A stretch of DNA of 64,000 nt from positions 7,338,306 to 7,402,305 of the forward strand of contig CANTUZ010000008.1 in NCBI GenBank assembly GCA_947846985.1, given 5' to 3'. The position numbers were made by a program, and so were the translations under genes. Of this stretch, positions 37,420 through 48,720 are shown in pieces (within the stretch, counting starts at the first letter, position 1; each line of letters starts with the position of its first letter). Below the pieces are notes generated by a model, which was given only the letters and a program-made list of their open reading frames with translations, ran no database searches and was not told where the DNA came from. Source of the DNA: Fratercula arctica. Taxonomy: Eukaryota; Chordata; Aves; Charadriiformes; Alcidae.

Positions 37420-37510
37420 TCTGAGTCCAGGCTTGTGTGAGCCATGCAGACCAGGCCTGGAAAGGGCTAAGCACTTTGCAGACCAAGATAGGAGCTATAC
37501 AAGCTTTCCT
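37420..37510 (+). repeat. Possible MIR-like SINE 3' fragment
   Basis: The piece 'gggctaagcactttgcagac' followed by 'caagataggagctatacaag' resembles the 3' end 'aaagcactttgagatc...gctatataagagcta' of MIR-type SINEs. Upstream similarity is poor, so the call is weak. Confidence 0.25.
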
Positions 37511-39289
37511 CTTCTTAACCACGCTCTGGATTAACTAAGAATGTCCAGAAATATTCTTGTCTCTGTATAAAGGCTACACTGGAAATAGAAATGGTAAATA
37601 CGAGTCATAAAAACTCAAATAGTATAAAATTCTTTGCTTCCTAGCGTAGACACAGCTTTAGAGCTATTCTATGGCACTATGAACAAAATATCCACAATCA
37701 GAGCTCGCAGTCAGCTTCCCTCATGGGGGACTGCAGGCTTGTAGTGCAGTTGACTGTTACCATGTCAGGAGCAGACAAGGAACTCTGCTCAGCAGTGACA
37801 GTTACGAAATCTATTGTTCAGTCCACAGACCAGATCAGTGCCAAGATGAATCACTCAACTTTTCATCTCTTAGCATTTGCAGACCTTTTAAGTTTTATAT
37901 ATCAGGCTATTGTGGAAGAAAAAAAAAAAAAAAAGCACTGAAGAAATTAAATAACGTCTAACGAAATCCTATCATCTCAGGATAGTGAGAGGTTCCAGTA
38001 AGTACAACATCCAGCAGAATCTTAAACTCTAGACCACTCTTACCAACAGGCTTGTTACAAAATGTGGGAATAAACCAGTTCAAATAAGGGGGACATCGGG
38101 ATCGTAGGTGATAAGTTCTACCAAAGATACCTAAAAGCTTTGAACACAATGGTTTCTTTTAAGAACAAGTCAGTATTAAATGAATTTAGGAAAATTAACA
38201 CAAATGCACTAAAAAAAAAGATAAAAATATACCTCATTGTATCAATCGACATATGACTGGTTGACACATTTTTTATGATCATACCATAAACAACAGAATC
38301 TGGTTCTGGAAATGACCTTGACAAACTGTCTAGCCACACCTATTCCCACACGATACCAATATGTAACACTTAGCATTAACATGTTCAGAAAAATTTAGTA
38401 ATTGTTTATGAAAACATAGGTTTTCACATAAGTATTTCATATACTTTTCAGAATATCTGATACTTCAGTATCTGATGAAACATCATACTATTCTCCTACA
38501 CATAAAACTACTGGGAAATTGGCAATAATAGCTTAACAAGGTAAACATTTATGATGTCTCGACTAAGTAGAGCTTACAACTCATAATTCATGTAAAACTG
38601 AAAAGCACTCTCAAATAATTTCAATACGATCTTCACTTTAAATGAAGGATAAGTGTATGCCAGCTCTGTTCTTACACGTATTGTTTGTTTCACTAAAGGG
38701 TAAGTTAAAAGAGATCTGGAAATGCTGATGAGAAGCCAGAGTCAAAACTGATGTGGCATTTTCTTTCTAAGACTCTGTTTTCAGAAATAGCAGCTTTGAA
38801 CTTCACCTTCTGGGGAAAATTGCTCATGCTTATTCTCAACGTACAGATAAATGGTTCTTGAGGGAAAATTTCAAGAAAAGCCATGACCATATGTTCTACT
38901 TACCGAGCGTATCAGGCACTTAACAATGTGATCCTATGCATTCATCAGACCAGTGATCGAAGTTCCTGCAGGAGTCCTTCCTCTCTCGTCTATACCTATG
39001 CCCAAAGCAGGGAGGGAGCCACAAATGCAGTTTACAGTCGCTCCTCGAGACACGATACCAGATTTTCAAGATAATGATATAACCTTGAAATTAGGTATGC
39101 GCTGTGTATTATCAAGAAATTTGAGCCAGAGCTTAGGCTGCAGTCTGCACTTGATACACAGCACGCAGGTACTTAGTCTCAGCTGGACAGAGGAAGATCA
39201 AACAGGATCTTACATTAAAGCTCTGAAAGAGATATCCATAGCTCACCTTATTCTTAGTACTTATTGACTTAAATAGCAACAATATTCAC
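37511..39289. other. Unannotated AT-rich sequence
   Basis: No gene or repeat recognised. A poly-A run lies at about 37920-37935. An imperfect inverted repeat joins about 39103-39120 with about 39150-39167 (arms around gctgtgtat and atacacagc). Confidence 0.5.
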
Positions 39290-39470
39290 TTTAATGCAGA
39301 GCTTTCACCAGTAGATTTCAAAACAGTTTACAAAGGGACTTAACAATATTATCACCATTTTACAGTGGTGAAATTTGAGGCAAAGGCAGGTGAAGTGCTT
39401 TTTCAAGAGTCACCCAAAAAAACAACGGACTGAAGGAAAGGTGCATTAAGTCTGTCACTTGGGCAGTGCA
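39290..39470 (-). repeat. MIR-like SINE relic (minus orientation)
   Basis: Read on the plus strand, 'attatcaccattttacagtg', 'gtgaaatttgaggcaaaggc' and 'aggtgaagtgctttttcaag' followed by 'agtcaccc' are the reverse complement of the MIR-type block cctcagtttcccc...aaatggggataat and its neighbouring ttgggcaagtcactt core. This is one of the better preserved relics and the only one seen in minus orientation. Confidence 0.62.
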
Positions 39471-40524
39471 GAGGAGGCCAGAACACTAAAAATACTGTTT
39501 GTGGAAAAGAGGTGCTAAAGGCACACAAGACCCCAAAGGAGCAAAGGAAAGAGAAAGGTAAATGAAGAGACAAGGATCATATGTAAGTAGATGCTTAATA
39601 CGGAGGTCACGAGCAGTGCAGTAGATATGAGTAGATGCAAAAGGAATTATCAGAGCCAGTAAAAAGGGGTGGCAAGAGGAGTGTGAGAAAGAAAACTGTA
39701 AAAAGGAGCTCTTTGGTATGGACCATAAGGGTCGTGAAAGACCAGAAAAGAAGAGGCTGTAGCAGTCCAGATAAAACCAATGACACATGTCTGCAAAAGA
39801 GGGCTGAAGCTGTGCTCAGGTGGTTTCTGACCTGTGTGACTCAAGGTTATGGGTTTTTTTTAACTTCAAGCTGACACCGATGCTGCAATCCACGCTGAGG
39901 CTTTGCTAAGTGTGAAACAAAGGAGTCGATTTGCTTTTCATGTTTCTCTTCTGCTCCAGTTAGATTTTTCTCCAGGGCAGTTTTCTCTTTTGTGCTGCTT
40001 TATTCTCTCTCCCATCACGTTTTTCCCCCTATGCTGCTCTTTAGTATCAAGTTCAATGTTCCTTCTCAGATTTTGTGAGAGTCCTTCCCTCCCTGGACAG
40101 TACAAGGTTTTTTCATTTAAATTGATTTAAGCTTTAGTTTTGCAGTAAGAAATTCTTCTCTTCTGCATCCCTATGACCAACACTTCTGCCCTTTACCTCA
40201 ATCAACATGATAATGGCATTTGTGCTGCTATGCACAAACCATCTAGCCTTTATGTCAGAATATTTTGTGGAGAAAAACAGAGTGACAGAGAATTCATCCA
40301 TCTTAGATGCAAAAATATCAGGAAATTTTCTCTTACTCTCTATCACTGAACATGCCTGTGCATTTCATATACTGATCTATATCAGTTTAGAAATGGAACA
40401 CAGTATGAGAGTAATGTCCTTGCATAGAAGCAGTTTTATTCATATTTGGGCATTTCTTCACTGCTGGAAAGCAATATGTAGGTGTAAGATCTTGTAATTG
40501 CAATTGCAGTGGTGGAGTGCGGTA
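39471..40524. other. Unannotated sequence
   Basis: No gene or repeat recognised. Overlapping frames on both strands at 39486-39874 shadow each other. Confidence 0.5.
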
Positions 40525-40564
40525 ATTTACCTATATAAGTATGTGCAGTATTTACCTATATAAG
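40525..40564 (+). repeat. Short direct repeat, 25-bp spacing
   Basis: The 15-mer 'atttacctatataag' occurs at 40525-40539 and again at 40550-40564, separated by ten bases. It is followed by a short GT-rich stretch. Confidence 0.85.
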
Positions 40565-41162
40565 CTTGTGTGCTTGTACGTGTGTGGTACACACCTTTAA
40601 ACAGTACAAAAACACATGAATTTTAGACATCAATACTATGTATAAACACAAGTCCAAAACTCTCAGTTATCTATGATTCAGAATTATCAAAATCCTGTCC
40701 CCCTTGCTTGAAACTACAAACATTTGCTTTATCATAGTGGCCTACAGAGGATATGAAATACAAGCTTCACCATTTTGTCCTTCTTCTCCCTCCTGTCCAT
40801 GTGCAGATAACCAAAAGATCATTTATCGATGGTGCTAAGTACATTTAATGCACATGGCACATTTAATGTGTTGACTTGTATGAGGGCTCTGCAGACTGTC
40901 GAGCCTGGGTGTCTCTGTATGTGAGAGTGAGTGTCTCTTCCTACCTGTTAAAAGCTTAAGGTGCTTTTGAAAACAGCTTTTCTAAGCCACGGCTCTCTGG
41001 GTTTTCTTCCATGCACCCTTTAGGAATCAGAAGCCAAAACTAGCAAGATGCTATATTTGTTTTCAGAATATTTAATATTTCTGATTTATCCCATTTCTAG
41101 AAGCTCAGCCTGACTGGAATTTAGGAATACGATCACAAAATTAAGTATTGCTAGTATGTGTA
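40565..41162. other. Unannotated AT-rich sequence
   Basis: No gene or repeat recognised. Confidence 0.5.
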
Positions 41163-41192
41163 AAACAGCATGTTCTTCTGAACATGCTGTTT
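41163..41192. repeat. Perfect 13-bp stem hairpin
   Basis: The arms 'aaacagcatgttc' (41163-41175) and 'gaacatgctgttt' (41180-41192) are exact reverse complements around a four-base loop, ttct. It is not followed by a feature that would explain it; no gene is near. Confidence 0.9.
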
Positions 41193-41689
41193 CTTCTGAT
41201 ATTTGTTAAGCATTATTGATATTTCTCCGATTTGTATCTCCTGGGACCTTGTCAATATCTCTAAAACCATTTTCCATCTTGCATATGTATAAGCGCTAGG
41301 TAATTCATCTCACTACTTCCTTTTTGGTGTCACAGAGTATTTTTTCTAATCATCATCCACGTATCCTGCACTTTTTAATTTGTTTTGGTCACAAATGAAT
41401 TAAAGCTATTGTAAATTCATACTGATAGCCCTCTGCAACCGTCTTCAGAAAAAAACAAAAGCTGAAAGGAAAATCTTTATACCCCCTTCTACAACAGTTT
41501 CATGGGTGAAAAGCCACTGAGAACTTTATTAAACACGGCTGTCACCAGACACAGGCACGGCTCAGAAATACACAGATACTAAAACATTTTTGCACATACT
41601 TCCTTGAGTAAGTGCTTGAAGAACTGTGGCTCCCCATCAAGATCCTATTCCAAAAGGCTGGGCTTGGCTTTGTAAGTAAGCTTCATGAC
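41193..41689. other. Unannotated AT-rich sequence
   Basis: No gene or repeat recognised. Confidence 0.5.
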
Positions 41690-41795
41690 TGAAAAAAAGA
41701 CAAGCAGGATTCTGTTCCGAGCTGCATGGTAGTAACCTTATGTGACTTTGGGCAAACTACATACAATCACATTTTCAGCCAATCAAGTAAATATT
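41690..41795 (+). repeat. MIR-like SINE relic
   Basis: The segments 'gcaggattctgttccgagct' and 'ccttatgtgactttgggcaa' followed by 'actacatacaatcac' correspond to the MIR-type 'gttctattcccagct...ctgtgtgaccttgggcaagtcac' core. The 3' tail is not recognisable. Confidence 0.52.
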
Positions 41796-44147
41796 CACTG
41801 TAATTTTTATATTTAACTTGGACACCTTGCATCCGTTTTTCACATTACTGATGAACTGGCATTACTGCCAAGGCCCCATAAGAGCTCCAGGCTTGCTACA
41901 GAGCATCTCAGCTTAGCTGCTTCGCTAGTGAAATCTCTGAAAACCTTTCTGCATCACCTTTTGCATCATCTTCCTTACATCTCTCTCCAAGTGATGAACT
42001 GAGGACTCAGTATTTAACGTTGGTGAAGCACAAAGGTCTTACAAAGGTCTTTGGGTGGATCTTTCTCCATAAAGGGAAAACATTATCCCAACCCTGGGAA
42101 AATTATTCCTTCTACTATATGATAAAAGATAGGTTAATAAATCACAGGGGAAAAAAACACACAACGTAACAATATTATTCAGCAGCTAGTTGCAGATGAA
42201 GCCTAGGACAGTTTCACTTAGACATCGTCCGCATCTCCTGGGACTGCCTCACATTACTGCAGGCATTCTAAGGAGTCGTCTCTGAGTAAAGTCATTACCT
42301 TCTTTACTTCAGAGAATCTATATCCAGAAGGTATACATTTTAATGAGAGTAAATAATCTTTTCTTACGCAGCTCATGCTATCAAACTCTTTTATGGATGA
42401 GAAAGCAAACAGTAGTCCTTGTAAAATGTAAAAGTAAAGTAAAAACCAAATCAGAAGTACATCCTCAAATATGTAATATTTTAAAAATTATATCAGTGTC
42501 TTGCTGATTAGAGAGCAACATAAAATAATAAACTCCTACATATAGATATTTGATTTGCAAGAACCGCAACATCAAAATCAGATCTTGTTTAACTCGACTG
42601 TTAAAATGGTCCATTGTGGGGGCGTTTCTTCTCAGAAGTCCTCGGCCTCCTTTCATATGAAGTACTTTGGACCAAATAAAAAGGTTAAGACTTAAACAAA
42701 TGTTTTCACAATATCTAGATCTCCTGAGCTCCCCAGGTATAAAAAGAAATTAAAGCAAATACGGCACAATTTGAACTCAAATAATTAAATCAATTCTTTG
42801 ACTTACATTGTAAGAAAATACCAATACTTCTGGCAAGCACATGTGACAAAATTGAGAACCTTTTTTTAAATTTATACACAGAAAAGAATATCAAGGCATT
42901 GCTAAAAAGTGTCACTTGCAATTTCTTATATCGAGTCCTCAAGAACGGACATCCAAACAATATATGTCTAAAGGTAATGAGCAGGAACAAATGACACAAC
43001 TTCTACAATGCTGCTTTGCCTTTACAGCTGTTCATGTATTCTCTTTTCATCAGCACCACATATTCCTGACATACACATAAATAACCATTAAAGAAGCGTA
43101 ATAAATGGTGCAGCATGGGCTGCTTTCTTTTGTGCATATTTCACTACCAACTCACCAAAGGCAGTGAAATTAAGCTTTACTTATATAATGATTTAATTTA
43201 AGAGCAAGTTATGGAAGATTGCCAGCTACATCTGCTCATTAACAGGCTGAAACACCCTCTGTTGGCTATCGTTGCCTTTTCTTTCAAGAAATCCCAGGAG
43301 GTAATTCTTAGTGTTTGTTTTCTACTTCATTTATATGTCTCCCTCCATTATAAAATCATTGTGCGATATGCATGGATGTTTGCCATATATTATTACCAGT
43401 ATTTCCAGACCTTGTTTTCCAACTTACTGAAGTAATTACTGAATCTCAAAATAATATGCACTAAAACACATCTCTTCAGTTGTACAGTTCTGAAAAATAG
43501 GAAGAGTCTGGATTTAATAAAACTTGTCAGTGAAGGCTTGTCTGATTAGGGCTGTGAGGGTCAAGAAAAGTGAATTGTTTTAATATCGAAAACAACATTT
43601 TTAATGAAAGATCTTATATTCAGGTCTAAAAATGAATCTATATAGAGGACTTACAGTAAGGATATGTGTCACTGACTCCGCAGTGCATAACAAAGCAGGA
43701 GGAGAACGATGTATACGGTAATACTGTGCAAATTCAAGATAACCAAAATCACTCCATTATTGAATTAGTTCAACTGATACTCACATTTGAAACAATACAC
43801 ATGCCAAAATAACTCACATTTTTTAAAAAGGAATTTTTTTCAGTTAACCTCTATCTTTAGGTTCCCTCTTTAGACATTAAGATCCCATATTTACAGTCAA
43901 TTAATTACAAATAAAATACCTTAAGAGAAACAGAAAAGGTATTTGGAATTATGTTTCTTATTTAGGAAATCAAAGAAACAGGCTGAAGACAAAAAATTAT
44001 TGCAAAATTTCTCTTTTATATATAAATTACAGAAAAGTAAAAGGAAGACATTCATTCATCTGTATTACTAATACTTACCTCTAAGCCTAAAAGAACTTAC
44101 ATTATGTCTGTGAAAATCCTGAAAATTATTTTTTTCAAATACTGTGC
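41796..44147. other. Unannotated AT-rich sequence
   Basis: No gene recognised. A perfect 11-bp tandem duplication, 'acaaaggtctt' twice, lies at 42030-42051. Confidence 0.5.
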
Positions 44148-44165
44148 AATGGATTTAAATCCATT
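44148..44165. repeat. Perfect 18-bp palindrome
   Basis: The sequence aatggatttaaatccatt is its own reverse complement without spacer. It may be a chance feature or part of a binding site. Confidence 0.85.
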
Positions 44166-46899
44166 AAAGGAAGATTTCACTTCAGATCCACAGCATTATA
44201 TTCAAGTCATCCAGGAATATTTGAAAATTTAAGTCTGTAGTACTTTCAAAACTGGTTACTTTAATGGCATTTTAGATAATGCACAGCAACTGTTTGGAAT
44301 TACCTGTCTATATCAGTGTCACATCAAACTAGCCTTTCTTCCTACATCAAGATTTTGTGGCTTTAAATGGGAATCACTGGCTTATTTCCATCATTCACCC
44401 TTTCAGTGCTGTGCTGTTATTCACTGTTTAAGCTAATGAATAAATAACAGATATTTTCCCTATTTTTGTCTAATAAAACTTTACTTCAGTTGGTCCTTGG
44501 GTGTTCTTTCAGTTCCACTGAGAGGAAAAGGGATTCACAAGTGGGTATGTTTTCTGAATTTAAATTTAGCAATAACTCTTATGACTCTTCCTAAGCAAAT
44601 GAGTGTATCATGCCAACCCCAGCGCTACATGCAAGCAAAAGCAGAGGCTGCTTGATTTCTCTGTTTGTCCCAGACTAAGCCTATTTTATGGCTACAAAGG
44701 AAATATTCAGATCCAAAGGATCAGAGATACTAAGCAGCCAGAATCCCACAAGTGCCAAGTATATGGCAGATCTTCGCATTTTATTTATTCTTTCAGCTGT
44801 AAACTCTCTTGCCTCAGGACATATGCCAGCTACTCACCCAAAGCAACTGGGAAGGAACATAATGGTCTATTATAGAGCACTTTCTTCGGAAGCATCTGTA
44901 GCCTGTGTACGCCTCCCAGCTTCCCAAATCCCAGCATACGCACGTAACCTCATTCTCTCCAGCCCACCAAGAGGGAGCCTGACGGGGGGTTCTTGTGTAT
45001 TTGCTTCCTTGGCCTATTGGAGAGATCAACAGTAGCAAAATGGAAATATGAGAGATGGGAGGGAAAAGTGTCACGTAGGGGCAAGCACTGGAAGTGTTAC
45101 ATCCCATTAGCTCACAAGCTTCGCAGTACCAGTTAGCCAGGGCAGCTATACAGAGACGGGCATTGCTAACCTGCCACCACCAGAGAACTTGGCCCAAAAA
45201 TGTAACTGCTCATTACCAAGCACTTACAGTACGTGTAACTGAGTTACAGTAGGTGACCTACTTACAGATTCTTTAAGTGACAGATAAGGTTTGATATTCT
45301 TGAAGAGGCGAGATAGTCTTCTGGACCCTTGTGACTCAACAGCCACATGCCCACAAAAGCACGCGGACAAAGTACTGTGTTATTCAACCAATGCTTAGTT
45401 CACTTCTCAAAAAACTCACTTTTCAGAATATTCTTCCCACTTGCATAAAGTTCTAAAACAAAATAAATTTATCAAACCCTATACAATTTCTTTTTCCCAT
45501 GCAAAAAGACTGATACTCACCACAGGTGGATAAGTATACCACTTTCCCATCTTGAACATATAGGAACTCCCTGTCCAGATTATGTTTTCAAAGGTTTCTC
45601 GGGAAGACTCGTTCTAAGTCTCTGGAAGACTCGTATCTAAGCTATAGCTGTCTGTATCTTCCATCTAAATTTAGCAATCAAATATCTGGTAGATCTCCAT
45701 TCCCTTCTACAGAAAATAAAATAATCACTGCGAGAACCACAACAAAAAAATCTTCAAACTGGGTAGGCAAAACCAAACAGAATTAGCCAAAACCACCATG
45801 AGAGAGGGAACAGACCACCAGGAAAAATCCTTGCCTGGCAGTCTGTGAGAGGGAACTTCTTCCTTCTTCTGTTAATAAACAGTGCTCCAATTCATATAGC
45901 TATGCCTTCATCCAAGATTAATCACGCAATTTTGTGTTACATGCAGGTTCTATGATTAGAGTGAATATTTTCACATAGTAGCTGGACCTTCCTTCTATGA
46001 GTTCAGCTCCAAACATCATATTGACTTCTACAGGTGCAGCTAGTAACTAGTGTGGCTGTAATGCTAGAAGCGAGCACTTACGAGAATCCCGGCTTGAGAC
46101 TGAATAGCTTTTGATCCTATTTAGACATGTCCAGTCTTTCATTTTTAGAAAACATTGTGAGGATGGTTGTGACAAGGCAGCTTTTTCATCTAGGAGTTTA
46201 CAGACCTCCTCCCTGCCTTTCCATCTGTCTTGTAGTCGCCTTGTAGAGTATCAGCTTGGGTTGCCTTGTAGAATATCAGAAGTGTAGTCTCTTTGCCAAG
46301 TCCCTACAGTCATTAACACAGGAAATTGCTGTTCATCTTGTCAGCACCCTATACTGGTGGTGATACCAAATTATTTTGATACTGAAATTTTTTTAATTCT
46401 TGTTTACTGAACATCTTATGGCTAAGACCCTCTATCCTCCCAAGACTTATAACATTCAGGACCAAAATCTTGTGAGAAAATCACATTAGAATTACACTTC
46501 ATTCATATTAAGCCACAGCCTTTATGTACATCCTCAAATCTTACTGCTCTGCTCCTAACCCTAATCCGGATCTAAATTTTCACAAAAGATATCAAGGGAT
46601 AGGCTGCTCTATCCCTGATGAATATTGTATCTTTGAATACTTCATAGCCTTCCAATTATAGAAACCATGAAAGCATGCACATTTGATAGCTACATTTACA
46701 GCTGTACCCTCTACAAAGTGTTACCCAATACAGTAAAAATCAGACAAAACACACCTAAGGGGTATCATAAAGCACTTTCATAGAAGGTCATACTTTGACA
46801 CCTTCCTGAATTGTAATGAAACCAACTTCCCTTTGCTGTTTTCACTAAACTTGTCACATGATTAGTTTTCTCCTAAAGCAATTCACAGATGGATGATTT
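44166..46899. other. Unannotated AT-rich sequence
   Basis: No gene recognised. It contains two short imperfect direct duplications: 'ggaagactcg' at 45602 and 45624 (22-bp spacing), and 'gccttgtagagtatcag' at 46238-46254 repeated with one change at 46263-46279 (25-bp spacing). Confidence 0.5.
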
Positions 46900-48140
46900 G
46901 ATCAGCTGCTGTTTTCATGCAGTACAGAAAGATTTACCTCCTCTCTCTCCATTCTGTGCTACAGCATGAGCTGCAGAAGTGGCACCTGCTCTGTCTCTGA
47001 CCTGCACCAGCATCCTCCAGACCAGAGGAATCCTGTGTACCGCAGATGTCAGTGGCCTCGCTGCCTGGCTGCAAAGCCAGGCGTGGGATAACACCGTTCA
47101 GAAATGAAGCCTTTTTTCTCTGGTGCTGGTCAGAGCAAGAAATGCTTCAAACACCAAAATGTAAATAAGTGCTCTCCCTATTACAAGGCGGTAATTTTTT
47201 CTTAGAAGAAATTTTTGCTGGTCTGAAAGGATTTTATTTACCATCCTCTGCTTATTTCGTGGAATTCTCTCTTAGATGTATAAATCATAGTCACACAGAC
47301 ATAGGATAACTGTTCAGAGGCAAAAGAGTGTCAGCAAATAAATATTAGTGCTTTTAGAGGCTTTCATGGGGTTTTTACTTTGACATTTCTATGTAATCTG
47401 GGGTTAATACATCCGGCATTACACCCAAATGCCAAACACTAGGCAGTAGCTGGTTTTTCTTTCACCCCTTTCCTTTCAGCCTTAGCATTACACCTCATTT
47501 TCTGTCACAGCCTTTGCGTGGCAGCGTCCATCCCTTCACCTGTATAGCTGTTGGCAGAGATGCTGTTACTGCAGACAGCACAGTAACACAGCCCTGCTCA
47601 CAGTTCTTTATCCATCTGAGAAAGATGGTAGGAGTGAAGACCTGCATTCTTCCTAACGCGAGACCCCCGAGCAGCTCGCTGGCAGGTAATGACACCTGTT
47701 CCCCTGCCACAATGTGCCTTGACTGCGGCTTTGGCTGCAAAACCATGGGCAGATCTAAAGGTTTCAAGTGAGTAAATTCATGGAAGCACCTTTTCATGGA
47801 GCCTTTCGTCTCTGCAGCAGCTGGAGATTGGCCTCTCTTCTAAAACAACAAGGCATGTGGGGGTTTTGAGCTGACTTCTCCAGCCAGAGAAGGCTCACCT
47901 CAGCCACCCCGGCTGGCCTGGGGCAGAGCCCACCCAGAGAGCCGGGCCCTGGTAACCACAGGACAAATGAGGACTTACATGAGGACAAATCTTGTCATGG
48001 GCACCACCTCGTTGGGTGTTTTCCTCCGCAGTTTGCTCTTACCTCAGAGCCACCAGATCAGGCGGCACAACTAACAACTTCCCAGCCTGGAAACGCAGGG
48101 ACGTTACAGCTGGCGAAGGAGTTACAAATTATGTCAATTC
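46900..48140. other. GC-rich shoulder without recognised gene
   Basis: The G+C content rises toward 48 kb. A small hairpin lies at 47063-47082 (arms gcctggct and agccaggc around gcaa). The frames at 47495-47797 minus and 47514-47771 plus overlap and have no recognisable protein content. Confidence 0.45.
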
Positions 48141-48251
48141 CTTCAAAACACGAAGCTGAGAGCTCGCACCCACCCACCGACAGCCCGGAAGGCAAGGGCG
48201 GCCCCTTCGCCCTGTGCCAAGGCGCACCTCAGCGGGGGCGGGCGGGAAATG

Positions 48252-48638
48252 CGGAGCCGAGTGGAGCCGAACCGAGCCGAGCCGAGCCGAGCCGAGCCGA
48301 GCCGAGCCGAGCCGAGCCGAGCCGGGCCGAGTGAAGCCGAACCGAGCCGAGCAGGGCCGAGCCTAGCCGAGGAGAGCCGAGTGAAGCCGAACCGAGACGA
48401 GTGGAGCCGAACCGAGGGGCGCCGGGCCGAGTGGAGCCGAACCGAGCCGAGCCCAGCCGAGCCGAGGAGAGCCGAGTGAAGCCGAACCGAGACGAGTGGA
48501 GCCGAACCGAGGGGCGCCGGGCCGAGTGGAGCCGAACCGAGCCGAGTGGAGCCGAGCCGAGGAGAGCCGAGTGGAGCCGAGCCGAGCCGGGCCGGGCCTA
48601 GCCGAGCCCAGCCGAGCCCAGCCGAGCAGAGCCGAGCG
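48252..48638 (+). repeat. GAGCC-family tandem array with 95-bp higher-order repeat
   Basis: About 387 bases are built of five-base units (gagcc with variants gaacc, gtgga, gacga and gggcc). A nearly pure gagcc run lies at 48274-48322. From 48371, an 80-base block made of variant units recurs without a mismatch at 48466, giving a 95-bp period, and a diverged third copy begins at 48561. The pentamer gives a five-residue period in translation (A-E-P-S-R), so the plus frames stay open. These are artefacts and not genes. Confidence 0.93.
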
Positions 48639-48657
48639 AATCCGATCCGGGCGCAGG

Positions 48658-48675
48658 CTGCCCCCTGGCGGCGCC
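48658..48675 (-). promoter_or_regulatory. Candidate CTCF binding site
   Basis: On the minus strand the sequence reads ggcgccgccagggggcag, which contains the CTCF-type core ccgccagggggcag (consensus ccasyagrkggca). It sits about 20 bases beyond the last GAGCC-family unit. The motif match is seen directly; occupancy is inference. Confidence 0.55.
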
Positions 48676-48720
48676 TTTAAACACGCCTCGCTGTCCCGGG
48701 GGGGTGGAAATCAGAGAAAG

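Larger units (their letters stand above)
48141..48720. promoter_or_regulatory. CpG-island-like segment
   Basis: This is the only strongly CpG-dense region in the window. It contains the GAGCC array, in which almost every unit junction creates a CpG, and flanking non-repetitive CpG-rich sequence (for example 'gcgggggcgggcgggaaatg' at 48231-48250 and 'tgtcccgggggggtgg' near 48693-48707). A CpG island could mark a promoter, but I see no first exon that I recognise. A GTGAGT donor-like site follows at 48840. The tandem array alone could account for much of the CpG density. Confidence 0.45.

Noticed and set aside
37918..37936. Poly-A run as a retrogene tail
   Set aside because: The upstream sequence shows no recognisable coding remnant and no target-site duplication is evident.
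39103..39167. Imperfect inverted repeat as a miRNA precursor
   Set aside because: The arms match only over about nine to twelve bases with an insertion. The stem is too weak and short for a typical precursor.
46553..46566. Telomere-like 'cctaaccctaatcc'
   Set aside because: There are fewer than two full units, so it is not an interstitial telomeric array.
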